DNA from: Powellomyces hirtus
Lineage: Eukaryota; Chytridiomycota; Chytridiomycetes; Spizellomycetales; Powellomycetaceae
Direction of reading: 5' to 3'
Length of the DNA: 64,000 nt
NCBI GenBank assembly: GCA_025526995.1
Contig: JAHLKG010000022.1
Span: 524,855-588,854 of the forward strand
Numbering within the stretch: the first letter of the stretch is position 1; each line of letters starts with the position of its first letter. This document shows positions 31,891 to 43,501 of this stretch, in pieces. The notes beneath the pieces are model-generated. The model worked only from the letters and a program-made list of their open reading frames with translations. It made no database searches and was not told where the DNA came from. The position numbers and the translations under genes are program-made.

Positions 31891-34214
31891 TTTTCTTTGA
31901 CAATGATCTTGTTCTATAATGATATGGCAGACGGGCCAAACAGACAATCATAGCAAGCTCTATCATTGACCGTTCTTTCCTCCATGGCTGCCAATTCTTT
32001 CAGGGCATTTTTGCATTGCTTAAAAGGCTCCTTTAATCCCTGCATGGTAATGTCCATCAATGCAGTTGTGACCCAAAAAATCTCTGTCCGTACTTTTCCG
32101 TGCTAACGGCAAGGTATTGAGGATTTTTGTTTTTGCCCCTAAAGCAATGGTGTTCACTACACAATATTGCTTATAAAGATTGTTAACAACAATGTGGTGT
32201 TCAACAAAAATCCAATCAGATTTATTTGGCAAGATTGGCAATACTTTGGACGTGATTGAGATTTGCAAAGATCCAGCCATATCAAGGCAAAATGAAAGAA
32301 GAAATGGCAAAAAAAACCTTGCAGAGGGTCTAGAAGGGGACACATCCTGCCGCCTTGGGATTTTATATCCTCAGAAGAGTTCCCAATGTGCCTCCAGCTG
32401 TGATTTTTTGTGTGCCAACTTCAAGCCAAGCAGTCAACATTTATTTGCACGTTCTGTAGCAGACTATGGATGAACTAGGACCCTTCATCAGATGCCATAG
32501 AGATGATGCAGCATTTCAAACACCATTGTGAAATGACTATTCTTAACTTTGGAGATGGTAAGCACAAACTAATAAGCAGGAGAAGATATCTTAAAAATAG
32601 ATTATATGATGAGATAATACAACTATAATGCCACTTTTCCTGTGCAACTGAGATCCAAAGAACTTCTCATTAATTTTTTCAATCTTCATAAAGGGTTTAG
32701 GCTCCATCCAAAGTTCTTGAAACACCACGTCAACTGTTTTAACGAATTTAGTCTTTTATTTATGATATCCCTATGTCAAATTCTAAATGTAAGTTCTTTA
32801 ACCCTTGACTCCACTCTCCTTGAAGTATTCCTCCTTTCTTGTTCGACCGTGAAGCAGTCCCAATCACGTGATGACCCTCCATAGTCATCTCTGATACATA
32901 CTACCTGTCCAGATGCTTACTACCCTCTTTTTTTTGTGAAGCTCTCTCTGACGGGTGTCTGAGCTTAGGTTAGTGACTCACGTCCCATTTGTAATGAGGC
33001 GCGGCTTGCCAGCCTTAGCCTAAACATGTGTGGGGAAAGGCCCCGCGCAAGATAGATGCTAGCGTCAGTACTCTGAAGGGCACTATGCTTTAGGAATGGG
33101 CACGGATGGCCATCACATGACCAGGACCGCTCCGCAGTCCAGAAGAAAAGTAGGATATTCCAATGGTGGCATATTCAAGGGTTAGTAATCTTACAGTAGA
33201 ATTAGACAGAGGAAATTCTCAAATAGAAGACTAGACTCTGGTAACGGACTGAGTATTATTACACTATTATAAACCTGTAAAAGAACTGACTACCGGCGAC
33301 ATATCATACAGTACGAAAGGGTTAAACAAATGGCATTGCCAAATAGACATTAGGAGCCGTGCATCAAATACAAACAGGAGAGCGGGTAGTGCTTCAATCA
33401 TTCTTTGGATGATGATCTAAAAAGAACGCCAATTGACGTCATATTTCTATCCTTGAGTGCAGTCCTCAATGGTCAAAAACTGACTAATCATGCTGAAAGG
33501 GTTTTTTGGCATACATATTGCATAGATGATCCTATTGCCAAGCAAATTGTTGCATCTGATTGAAGAATTCAAAGAAATATGCATCACGTAACAAGCAACA
33601 TGAATATGAGAGTCCATAAGAGCTCTGAATGTAAAAAGTCTGTTGATTGTCAGTGCATAGAATTTACGTAGATCTTCCAAATCAAGAAAACCCTTTTGGA
33701 TATGACTTTTAACAAGTCTGAGGTCTACACTTAATTGCAATCAATCAATCAAAATCTTATCAATAACACATAATCTGTGTCAAGAGGGTATGGTCCACCT
33801 GTGCTGAAAAGCCATGCTCTGCTTGAGGGTCTACAAATTGATTCATAACATTTTAGAAATTTCACATTTGCATATACAGATTATAAAGCACACAAAAACA
33901 GGAACGATATCCAGACTGCAACATATATCAATATACGAAAACACGACAGTATGGTGCCAGCTTATCATGATGTCACAACTGATGCAATACAGCGACAGGA
34001 AATACTAAACGCATCAAGCAGAGCCCAAAGTCAAAATTCAAGATATCCTCCTACCGTGCTAGCCTATAGTACAGTCGGTGGGCGAAAATGTGGAGCCCTC
34101 TTCTTGTGTAACTGTTGGTTGGCGTCCTTTGCCAGCCGGCTTCTGTCTGAACATGCCGGGACCATTCCTTCCTGCATTCCTGCATTCCCGCATTCCCGCA
34201 ATCTTCTTGGCAGC

Positions 34215-35561
34215 ATGTTCAACAAGCACCTGACCCCAGAGAAGCAAGCTGCCATCATTGCTCTCAAGAAGGCTGGCATCACCATTACCAAGATAATGGC
34301 ATTGCAAGGGGTTTTCCGAAGTGTCATTCAAAAGACCTGGAAGCGTTGGCGGAAAGAAAAGACCGTGGCAAGCAGGAAGCAGACTGGGCGCCCCCGTAAA
34401 CTTGAAAATTCTGCACAAGAGGTAGAGGTACTGAGAGCTTTTGCAAACACTAACCGCTGATTGGATATGACAACTATAGTGCATCGTTGGTTTTTTGCCC
34501 ACAGGACAGCACCTCCACAAAAAAACCCTCCAACGCTACTTTCTTATTTATCTCAACTATTCAAGTCGCTGGGCTGCTTGTAAGCCCATTCTCAATGCCA
34601 TCCATCATCTCAATCGACTTGCCTATGCTCAAGCTCACATCAATTGGACCCTCGACCAGTGGCGACGTGTTATGTGGACTGACAAGACTTCAATTATGAT
34701 TGGAGGTCGGTACGCAAAGCGGGTGCTGCGGGGACGAGGGCAAAGGTATGACAAGCGCAACATTCATCATATTTTACGCAAGGGAAAGTCAGTCATGTTC
34801 TGGGGTTGTTTTGTAGAAAACAATACCGGACCGCTCAACGAAATCACAAAAATCATTCAGCCTACTGGCTCAAAGGAAAAGCAAACCAAGGGCATCAACT
34901 CCACTGCCTATATCGAGCATCTCAACTGCCACATCATGAACTTCTATGATGCGGAAAACGCTGCTGATCCCATAAACCCGCTTATTTTCATGCAGGACGG
35001 TGCTCCCATCCATTCCTCTGCCGCAACAATGGTCTGGCTTGCGCAACGAGGCATCAAGCCAATGCAGTGGCCTGCCGACAGCCCTGATCTCAACCCCATC
35101 GAGAACATCTGGGCTGTCATCAAGCGCAAGGTCTTCGCCCTCCGTCCACGTCGAACAAGCATTGTTAGCGTGTACAGACTCTGTCATTGAGTCACAACTG
35201 CGCCATCGCAGGGCGTATGCTACGCCACTATGCTGAGTCACGCGATCACGTGCAAACCACGTGATCAACTCCGATATAAGTAGTTTTCCCTACATACTTA
35301 ATATATCGAGGGGACTTTTCTCTTTTTCTCCAATAGAGCGGCATTAAGTTACTTTGTTGTTTTGCCCAGTCAACTACCCTGAAAGCTTCCTCAACTATCT
35401 ATCTAGATACTCTCAGACCAACAAGTATCGACGAGCTCAAGTTCCACGTAGATTTAGCTTGGCTGTCCCTTGAGCAAGAGTTTCTAGACAAGCTCATAGA
35501 GAGCATGCCTTACCGTATGCAGGCTATCATAGATGCGGAGGGGGGATCCACCAGATATTAG
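34215..35561 (+). pseudogene. Tc1/mariner DDE transposase, interrupted
   Basis: Starts MFNKHLTPEKQAAIIALKKA at 34215 with a helix-turn-helix region and a basic GRPRKL hook (as in the Tc1 family). The first frame stops at 34458-34460. A second frame (34495 on) holds the catalytic core: first Asp in MWTDKTSIMIGG, second in FMQDGAPIHSS, Glu in WPADSPDLNPIENIW. A solo LTR at 35163-35423 then breaks the frame after RPRRTSI. Beyond it the protein resumes (SIDELKFHVDLAW ... MPYRMQAIIDAEGGSTRY) and stops at 35559-35561, so the ends on both sides of the LTR fit together. It is clearly inactive: a shift or stop near 34460 plus the insertion. Confidence 0.85.
35163..35423 (+). mobile_element. Solo LTR, copia family A, inserted in the Tc1 transposase
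   Basis: TGTTAGC...CCAACA, 261 bp, somewhat longer than the others through a small insertion near 35219-35236. It is flanked by AGCAT (35158-35162) and AGTAT (35424-35428), a one-mismatch target duplication. Confidence 0.88.
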
Positions 35562-35614
35562 ACCATAGGATAGACAATTTGTTCATGCGCACCAACAGTT
35601 CAATGCATTTTCCC

Positions 35615-36340
35615 TCACCACTCTCTCAAAAATGGTCCAAATAACAAAAAGAAGACAGTTCCATGCTCCCCTGCTTACGTTCTACGATGTGGTGAGGGTG
35701 CGAGGCTGGTATCTGACCAGGGGTGGAAGGAGCATGAGCAGATGTGTGAAAATGTGCAGAAATCGCATTTTTACTCACCACTCCCTCAAAAATGGTCCAA
35801 ATAATGAAAGGAAGACAGTTCTAGACTTGCACGGGTCTGGTGTACGATTTGGTATGTTACGGAAGGCTCTATCTGTTTATATGTAGAAAGTAGTTTTTCA
35901 GCGTGCGCCTACATATATGACGTGTCATTGTATTTCTACTCACCACTCCCTCAAAAATGGTCCAAATAATGAAAGGAAGACAGTTCTAGACTCGCGCGGG
36001 TCTGGTGTACGATGTGGTACCATTGCGAGGCTGGTATCTGTGCAGGGGTGGAAGGGGTATGAGCAGATGTGCGAAAAACCGTCGAAAAACGCGAAATCGA
36101 ATAACTCTGTCAATACCTGTCCAATTGACGAAAGGAAGACAGTTTTGAACTCGCGCGGGTCTTCTCTACGATGGGGTATAGCAGCGCTGGGTATGTGTCG
36201 GGTCTGGGAAGCGAAATGCCTGCAGAGATGTCTCTTATGGTCAAAAAATCGTCGAAAAACGCGAAATCGAATAACTCTGTCAATACCTGTCCAATTGACG
36301 AATGGAAGACACTTCTGAACTCGCCAGGGTCCGCTCTACA
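35615..36340. repeat. Tandem array of five ~165-bp units inside the Tc1 element
   Basis: The landmark GACAGTTC (or close variant) occurs at 35654, 35814, 35979, 36138 and 36308, so the period is 159-170 bp. Units share CTCAAAAATGGTCCAAATAA and GACTCGCGCGGGTCTGGTG. Units 1-3 and 4-5 form two slightly different subtypes. Short open frames through the array are a by-product of the repeat. Confidence 0.85.
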
Positions 36341-36530
36341 ATGTGGACATGGCGGAGGGTGGTCTGGTGTGTCTAGGATGCGAAATGCAACGGAATTGCG
36401 GGCACATGTTGTTTGGCTAGGTGTCCGAAGCAAACGTAAGCAAGCATAAGCAAGGCATCGCCGTCAAACAGTGGTGATACGAAGTAGTGTCCTTTGTGGG
36501 GGGGCTCCACATTTTTGCCCACCGACTGTA

Positions 36531-37183
36531 GGTTGGGCGTAACGTTGTGTGCACAACCGGGAACTAGCTACAAGTACTACCAATGGCATTCGGACAGCAT
36601 CTCGTCTCAGCTACTACTGCGGTACTACTAGAAAAGCCAGGTCACTGCCTAATCGTGGATACAGGTACGCGCATTGCGCACACGCATGGCGCACCGATCA
36701 TTCATTCGGTTCACGCGCAATGCCGGTGCATGACACTGCATGTTGATCACGCCGGATGTCGCGATTGTGAATTCCAGAGGCCGATGATTGCGCAAATGCG
36801 ATACCTACAATACAGTACACGCTGGCGAGAAAAAAAAGGCATCAAAATGACTTGTCGTTAGGCACGTCATGGTGGACGCCTGGAAAAACCTAATAACCTA
36901 CTCTTCACACCGCCCAAGTTGTGCCCGCCTTGGATGCCACCGTCCGGAGCTGAATGGACAAAAGAGCTTTCGGTTTACAAATGGACTCGGATCATCGGCT
37001 GGAAGCATGCGGCGCCAGGTCTACACTGTGTGATCTCCCGATGGCGCCGCACGAAGTGGGCGGACGAGACGGGGAGACGTGGGGACAGAAGTTTGCCCGA
37101 TTCAGCAGTGAGATATAAACTCGCTCCCAGCTCAGGCTGCACCTTTGCGTTCATCCCAAACTCGTTGAACACTCTGATACCCC
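36531..37183. other. Intergenic; promoter of the M28 gene
   Basis: No supported gene. The last ~100 bases are the promoter and leader of the downstream aminopeptidase. Confidence 0.5.
37114..37119 (+). promoter_or_regulatory. TATA box of the M28 aminopeptidase gene
   Basis: TATAAA lies 70 bp upstream of the start codon in an otherwise GC-balanced promoter; a typical fungal spacing. Confidence 0.5.
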
Positions 37184-38828
37184 ATGCTCTGCAAGCCCTT
37201 TACGCTCGCCCTCCTGGGCCTGGTCGCAGCCAACCAAGCGATTGCTCAGTCTAGGGATTTCGGCCTCGTGGACAAACTCTCCAAGTCGCTCCAAAATTCC
37301 ATCACTCCGAAGGCTCTCTACCGCCATCTCAGCGCATTTCAAGCCGCTGCTGACGCTGGGGGAGGTACCAGGTAAATTATCTGTTTTGTCCGATTCGATC
37401 TCGGTGTTAGTCTAGCACATTTCGAACTCACTTGGCGCGTTTGATGATTCAGGGTGTTCGGAAGCCCTGGGAACCAGCAGAGTTTGGACTACGTCACGAA
37501 CCTCCTCAAGCAGACCGGCCAATACGACGTCAAGTTGGAGCCTTTCGAGCACCTAGATTCCAGGCCAGGCCCTACCAACAACACCTTGGCTTTGCTCGAC
37601 GACAACACCAAGTTTGACCTCAAGTTCCACTTCTACAGCCCCGCTGCGGACGTTGAAGGCGACTTGGTCATCCTCCCAGACACCTTTGTCGAAAAAGACG
37701 GAAAAAAGCTGGCAAGCACAGGTTGCAACCTCGACGGTTTTTCTGGTACCGATGTCAAGGGCAAGATTGTCTTGATCCGCCGCGAGGTCGATAGGGAATT
37801 TCCCTGTCCCATGCAGAACAAGACGCTCAACGCTGCCCAAGCCGGCGCCGCTGGTGTTATCCTCTATCCCACCCCTTCCGGATCGACTCGTCCCTCTCTG
37901 TATGAGAAGATCCCCTCCGCCGGTTTATACCAAGCCGACGTGGACCCTCTTCTCAAAAAAATCACCGCTTCCACTGTCCCCGTCAAAGCTAGGCTTCATG
38001 TCGACACGGTCAACAAGTGGAGCAAGACCTACAACATCCACGCCACTAGCCGCAGAGGTGACGCCAACAACCTCCTTCATGTTGGAGCGCACATTGATAG
38101 CGTCGCTGCTGGACCGGGCTTGAACGACAATGCTTCCGGTTCCGTCACCATCTTGGAAGTCGCTTTGAGGATCGCTCAGTATCCCATCAAGAACAAAATT
38201 CGATTCTCTTGGTGGAACGCTGAGGAGTTTGGCCTTATTGGGTATGTAAAAAACGGTTCTCTTCCGATTGCTCCCCAGTGAATCTCTTCTCGCCGCACGT
38301 GCTAAGAGAAAGCCTTGCATGCTCTGCAGTGCCAAGTACTACGTAGCAAACCTCTCTCAAAAAGAGAAGAACAGAACCAAGCTTTACATGAACTTTGATA
38401 TGACCGCTTCTCCCAACTATATTCTCGGCGTCCACGACGGCGACAACAGCTCCGGTCAAAATTCCCCGGCTGTCGTTCCGAAAGGATGTGATGTCATCGA
38501 AAAAGTCCTTACGGAATACTTCAACTCCATCAATCAAACCGTTGTCGATTACGCCTTCTCTGGAGGTTCCGACTACGATCCATTCCTGACTGCTGGAATC
38601 CCATCCGGTGGTTTGGCTACGGGAGCCAGCGGATTGAAGTCCGAAGCACATCAGAAGATCTTTGGGGGAGTCGCTGGACAACCTCACGATCACTGCTACC
38701 ACAAGGCGTGCGACACGATCGACAACGTAAACCAGCGGGCCCTACTGTTGAACACCAGGGCACTCGCGCACTCAGCGGTTCGTTTCGCTCTCGGCGATCT
38801 GTCCAAATTGCAACAAGGACGTTTCTAA
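37184..38828 (+). CDS. Secreted M28-family aminopeptidase (aminopeptidase Y-like)
   Basis: Three exons (37184-37371, 37453-38241, 38330-38828; GT...AG, phases agree) give 491 residues. A signal peptide of ~21 residues (MLCKPFTLALLGLVAANQAI) directs it to the secretory pathway or vacuole. A PA-type insert lies in the middle (GKIVLIRR, AAGVILYPTP), as in yeast Ape3 and M28 leucine aminopeptidases. Two-zinc ligands are all present: His276 and the nearby Asp in GAHIDSV, bridging Asp288 in GLNDNASGS, catalytic Glu320/Glu321 in WWNAEEFG, Asp349 in MNFDM, and His450 in CYHKACDT with flanking cysteines. It should remove N-terminal residues from peptides outside the cell or in the vacuole. No break was seen. 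Confidence 0.93.
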
Positions 38829-39245
38829 GCCGTTTGCGCAAATGCTTTTGCCGAATCTTCGCAAAACGTTATATACAGTACATAGATTTGGATAGACATT
38901 CAACTTTGCCTTGTTTTATGGCGCACCGACCTCATTGCGATCTCGCCAAAGCGAGAGAATATTTGTAAGGGGATACGGATACAATGAAAACTGCTGCCTC
39001 AAAAATATGTAGAGGTATATCACGGAAATGAATGCGGACCCGTTCTGGCGATGCGGTCTCGCGCGTCGGCTGGAAGTCTTGGTCTTTCGGCGCCAGCCAT
39101 AGGCCCTGCTACTCGCTTAAACCAGATGGTGACTACAAACACTTTCTACAAGAGGATACCAAGCGCGTAAGCATATAGCTGCTCCAGGGGCCATCCACAG
39201 TAACACAATCAGCTTTGTTCGATCGTCTTCAAACCTCACCTTAAC
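38829..39245. other. Intergenic between convergent M28 and P450 genes
   Basis: About 415 bases of 3' sequence shared by two convergent genes; nothing else supported. Confidence 0.5.
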
Positions 39246-40968
39246 TCATCTTCGCTCAATCTTAACGGATAACCCATCTTTGATGGGCAACGTCAAAGAA
39301 TTCCCGGGCTTGACAGTGTCGGGCCGGACAACAGTGACCTTGAACCTCTTCACCAGCACCACCAGCACAAACACACCCTCCAGCTCGGCCATGCTCTTCC
39401 CCAAACACAATCTCGGACCGCCATTGAACGCGGGGTATACATAAGGTGACGGCAACGTCTCCATCGCCAACCAGCGTTCCGGCTTAAATGCTGCCGCATC
39501 TTCCCCCCAGATATCGGTGCAGCGGCCCATGACATAAGGCAGCCAGGATACGGTGCTGCCGGCAGGAACGAAAGTCCCGTCGGGAAGCGTGATGTCTTTG
39601 ACAGCGAATTTAGCTTCTCTGGGGACCGAAGGGTACAGCCGGAGGGCTTCGGAGAACACGGCCTTGGCATATTTCATCAGTTTTATTTGGTCGTAGCTGG
39701 GTAGATCCGAGTCTGCCTCCAGAACGGCGTCGATTTCTTCCAAGAGCGCCCGTTCGGCGTGGGGATTCCGTGAAAGAAGCCAAATTGTCCAACTCAACGC
39801 CTGAGCCGTGGTGTCCCTTCCTGCAATGATAAAGTTCAATACGACATCGACCAGATGTTCATCGTCATCTGGGGAGTCGGCGGTGGTGTCCTCGCGCATG
39901 AACAGGGAGAGGAGGTCATCGTAGGTGTGAGCATTGGGGTCGGAGCGACGGGCGGAGACAATCTTGCGAGCAAAGCTGCGAACGGTGTGGACATTTTGAG
40001 TCATGTTGCGCTGGGATGGGAAGAGGTATTCTTCGAGTTTCCAGGTGGACGAGAAGAAGCGGTAGTGGAGAGTGGTTTGAGCGCTGTCAAAGGCTTGCGC
40101 AAAGGGGACAGGGTCCGGGTTGCCGAGGCAGTTGAGATCAGTGTTGAACCCGATTTTCCCAAACGAATCCAGCGTAAATCGGAAAAAAATGTCCTGCAAA
40201 TCGATTACATCCCCCTTTTCGGCAATCGCATCCAAGGAGTGCAGGAGGACTTCGGCCTCCTCTCTAAACACTCGACCAACAAAATCCTTGAAATTCTTGA
40301 CAGTAAAGATCCTGCTGGCCAACTTTCTTTGAACTCTCCAAACTTCGCCGTCACTGTTGAAGATACCCTTTTCGCCCAAAATGTCTTTGGTGACCTCATG
40401 AAACCGCTCGCCTTTGACGAAATTTTCAAACTGGGTACGCAGGACGAACTCGACGTTGATGGGGTCTTGGGTAACGTAGATTGTTGGGACAAAGGGAATG
40501 GTAAGCGCATAGGTTTTATTGGATGTGGCTTTCATAAGTTCAACTTGGTTGTCGAGCATATCGTCGAAGTTTTTGATGACGCTGTAGGCATTGCCGATAA
40601 GTGGAAGCGCATTGGGACTGTCAAACAAATGAGAGGTTCATATTTAGCGAAGTTCATAGTGATGTCATTAGATTTGTCTCTCTTTATCATCTCTCTCATC
40701 GTCGCTCTCGTTCTCTCTCTCTCTGTCTCCGTCTCCTTCTCTTGCATTTGGCACACAAAGGTTGGACAGGTCGCTGCCCGCCGTTCTCTCCCATGAACGG
40801 CAGCGCCATTGTTAACGGTCAACTAAGCACATACCTAGGAGCCGTTGGCTTGCTGGAGCCCACAGCATGGCCTCTGTAATGCACAAGTACGGCAACCGCC
40901 ACGGCCGAACAGGCCAAGACAACCGTAGAGTCCGGCGCGAGGGAAGCGATGAATGCCGGAATAGACAT
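39246..40968 (-). CDS. Cytochrome P450, CYP52/CYP86/CYP704-like
   Basis: Two exons (40968-40835 and 40617-39246) join AG to T in phase to 501 residues. The intron is 217 nt. Exon 1 supplies the missing N-terminus: MSIPAFIASLAPDSTVVLAC and more hydrophobic residues, an ER signal anchor, then a short linker and the PNALPLIGN proline hinge. Core motifs: I-helix FIIAGRDTTAQALSW, ExxR in FSEALRLYPSVPREAK, PERW in AFKPERWL, and heme loop FNGGPRLCLGKSMA with Cys449. The RLYPSVP and LPYVMGRCTDIWGED stretches resemble the fatty-acid omega-hydroxylase clan (fungal CYP52, plant CYP86/704). The substrate is therefore likely a fatty acid or alkane, by family only. A P450 reductase would be the electron donor. 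The gene appears intact. Confidence 0.92.
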
Positions 40969-42170
40969 GACGGTGATGGATTAACCAGAGAAGTAACCAG
41001 CAGTTTTATCAGGATGCAAAAACACACAAAGCACGACAGAAGTGGGTAGCCGTGGGGTAGATGGGCAATATATGTGAGATAGACCGAAGTCTGACCAAAA
41101 TGCGGAAGCGGGACAAAGTACCGGGTACCAGATTTGAGCCACTAAGGCCAACGCACTGGCATGTGAAGGTGAATTGGAAAGCGGGCGGGAGTGGGGTAGA
41201 ACACGTTATCATTGATACTATCATATCATACACTGCGGCATCATTACAAGTATGTCCCTTTCACAACAACAATAACTTGAACGGTTAAACTCAGTTATTC
41301 CTCCTGTAAGAAACGCCCCGCTCACGTACAAAGAGTTCCAGAGAGAGGCAATGAAACGCGCGCGCGCATGACCAACAGACGACGCGACTGTGAAAAGCAC
41401 GTGTACTACTGCCGGCTGAATTATCAGAATATCGATATTACATCCGGCGGCGGTGCGGTACTCCCAAATCATGCAGTGAAATGCGAATCCGATTGCGCAT
41501 CCTTGCACTTCGTTTACATGGATCGTGGTAGCTTGTTACAATCAATCTGTATGGCAGACACATTTGCCATTTGTACATTCGCCCGGAAACCTTTGGCGCC
41601 ACGCCTGGTGTCGCTCGCATTTGGAATGGAAAAGCGATTGCAGTGCATCTGGTGCGAAAATAAGATTGAGCCGCGTTCGCCTTGAAGAAGTTGCTTCAAG
41701 TTGCTCGGTTTGGGGCAATGTCGGGGGGAAATGCCCGCGTGCTTGCACTGGGGATGCCCACATTTTTTGCTGCGGTCTCATGCCGCGGTCACGTGGCACT
41801 GAATTTCTGGGCCTTGCGTGCATATGTATAGGCGGTATCTCTGTGATTCTTTCCTCTGTCTTGGGCGTGTGGGATGGGATAGAGAAAGAAAGAAAGGAAG
41901 ACGGAGTGGCGACCATCTATTAACAATGATTATCGTGTTTCACTTCCCACCAAAGAAAAAGAGCAACGGCTGGGAGCGAAGGGTCAGGGCTGGCTGTTCG
42001 CTTTATAAACCACCGTCTGCTCCCCCGGCCCCCTTGTTCCCAGCCATTGCTCTTTTCTTTGGTCATTACTGCTCGTGAGTCCTGGTCTCACCTCTCCCGT
42101 CTACGTGACACCATTTTGAATTAACTGACATCCCCATCAGCCCACTCCAAACACATAAGCCAGAAACCTC
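40969..42170. other. Divergent promoter region between the P450 and the ART-like gene
   Basis: About 1.2 kb without a supported gene. It includes TATAAA at 42004-42009 and a probable 5'-UTR intron (42075-42140, GTGAGT...CATCAG) for the rightward gene. Confidence 0.5.
42004..42009 (+). promoter_or_regulatory. TATA box of the ART-like gene
   Basis: TATAAA preceded by GCT-rich sequence. The transcript would include a 66-nt leader intron (42075-42140) before ATG 42171. Confidence 0.5.
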
Positions 42171-43436
42171 ATGCAACGTCCTTCGGGTTCCGCCCAAGAC
42201 GGCCAGCCGGTAAACTCGGCTTACCACTCGTCTATCGAATCTCTCGTCAGCTCCTTACCCCCTGCGCCATTCCTTCGCGACCTCCCCACCTGGTCCCGCG
42301 AGCAGGCTTACGGAAGTTTAAAGACGCAGCTTCCCGACAGGAAAAATATCTTAGATACCTTGCATTCGCACGGGTTCTCACGATCGTCTTCTCTCCGGCT
42401 TGCCAACAACCACCCCGACGTGGCCATAGACTTCGCATCAGACCGCTCAGTCACTGACGAGGAGGAGGAAGAATCGCTATGGGACGCACTGGGCATTATG
42501 CGTAAGCATCTCCTCGAGTGCTTCAAGCGGGAAGTCTTTCGAGATGACGAGCAACGCCGAGGTTACATCTTTCCTAATTTGACGGTCAGTCTCCTGGAAG
42601 TTTTCGGCTTCGATCGCGAGGTTGCCCAAGCATTCCGCAACTGGGTGCCAGACCAGTGCTGGCAAGAAGAAAGCGCCTTGTCCTGGATTTCAAAGCTCAT
42701 CAACGGGTACATGCGGGTACTGGGTGGCACCTTCCCGTACCACGCGGAGATTACCGACACCTGGAGGGAGGAGGAGGCTTGTCCCACCTACAATCTCACA
42801 GCTTTACCCGGCGAAGTTTCTACCGCAACTGGCTGGCACGATCTTCCAACCTTTATCCAGAGCAATCCGAAGTTGCAACGACTCCTCGGGACACCGGACG
42901 TCGACCTCAGTCAGTACGAGATATTTTACCACGCGTGCAGCGCAACCAACGCGCTTCCGATTTTGGACGACAACCGAGCTCTGTTTCGCCAAATCCACGT
43001 CGACCACGACTTTGGAATGCCTTTCGCGACTGGTTTTTACGTTAGCCCCTCGCTCAAAGCGTCACTCGAGTGGCTGTCAGTGCACACTATCGGAGATCGA
43101 CGACAGCTGTGGGGAGGAAACGGTGCACTTTTCGTTTTCTGTGTGCGGACCGCCGACATAGCCGGGGACAGCACGATTGATGGTGAGTTATGGAAAGCTG
43201 TGGTGGCAGGATGCCGCCGGGGGATTGGACACCCCAGCATGGATGTTCCTTTCTTGCGGGGCGATCAGCTCCGCACCGTACGGTCTGTCAAGATAGCTTT
43301 AACTCTGGAAGCTGCGACGCGAGCTGCGCAGCCCCACGACCCGCCGAAGCCACAAGGTTGCGTGAAAACGCTGGCGGGCGCGGAAGTCTTCTTGAACGGC
43401 TTGGTGGGCGTTCTCTATTATGGACCGGGCGCTTGA
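42171..43436 (+). CDS. Unknown protein with possible ADP-ribosyltransferase-like (DUF3990-type) domain
   Basis: Single coding exon of 421 residues from ATG 42171. The N-terminal half is acidic and helical (a Glu-rich run near residue 98), without a recognised domain. The C-terminal half contains YEIFYHACSATNALPILDD, then DFGMPFATGFYVSPSLKASL and EWLS. This order (Tyr-His-x-Cys/Gly-Thr/Ser, a hydrophobic helix, then Asp-Phe-Gly...Gly-Phe-Tyr-x-Ser/Thr...A-x-x-W) is that of DUF3990 and related ADP-ribosyltransferase folds, which bind NAD. The usual His-Gly is His-Ala here, so activity is uncertain. The last residues (GLVGVLYYGPGA) are followed by a partly repeated sequence and a MITE. The target, if any, is unknown. 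Confidence 0.5.
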   Translation: MQRPSGSAQDGQPVNSAYHSSIESLVSSLPPAPFLRDLPTWSREQAYGSLKTQLPDRKNILDTLHSHGFSRSSSLRLANNHPDVAIDFASDRSVTDEEEEESLWDALGIMRKHLLECFKREVFRDDEQRRGYIFPNLTVSLLEVFGFDREVAQAFRNWVPDQCWQEESALSWISKLINGYMRVLGGTFPYHAEITDTWREEEACPTYNLTALPGEVSTATGWHDLPTFIQSNPKLQRLLGTPDVDLSQYEIFYHACSATNALPILDDNRALFRQIHVDHDFGMPFATGFYVSPSLKASLEWLSVHTIGDRRQLWGGNGALFVFCVRTADIAGDSTIDGELWKAVVAGCRRGIGHPSMDVPFLRGDQLRTVRSVKIALTLEAATRAAQPHDPPKPQGCVKTLAGAEVFLNGLVGVLYYGPGA

Positions 43437-43501
43437 TCCAACCGGATGGAGGCATTCCAGGCGTTCTCTATTATGGGTCGGGCGGCAGATGAAGGACTGT
43501 A

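Larger units (their letters stand above)
28975..34069. other. AT-rich gene-poor block
   Basis: Five kilobases, visibly AT-richer than the flanks, with poly-A/T runs (for example 29237-29250 and 31022-31122). No gene was supported. It contains one solo LTR and two tandem segmental duplications, listed separately. A somewhat GC-richer patch at 32930-33150 shows no recognisable feature. Confidence 0.5.
34072..36528 (+). mobile_element. Tc1/mariner DNA transposon
   Basis: Bounded by terminal inverted repeats of about 27 bp (CAGTCGGTGGGCGAAAATGT at the left; the complement of CAAAAATGTGG at the right) and flanked by the TA dinucleotide at 34070-34071 and 36529-36530. It carries a decayed DDE transposase split by a solo LTR, and downstream of that a five-unit tandem array. 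Without the LTR the element is about 2.2 kb. Confidence 0.9.

Noticed and set aside
32930..33150. Possible SINE in the GC-richer patch
   Set aside because: No convincing A/B boxes, poly-A tail or target duplication.
35615..36340. CRISPR-like or regulatory repeat array
   Set aside because: Units of ~165 bp without unique spacers lie inside a eukaryotic Tc1 element; this is ordinary tandem duplication.
41090..41190. tRNA-like sequence (GGCTCAAATCT with TGGCCTTAGTGG on the minus strand)
   Set aside because: The A-box-like and B-box-like pieces are too close together and no cloverleaf stems could be drawn.
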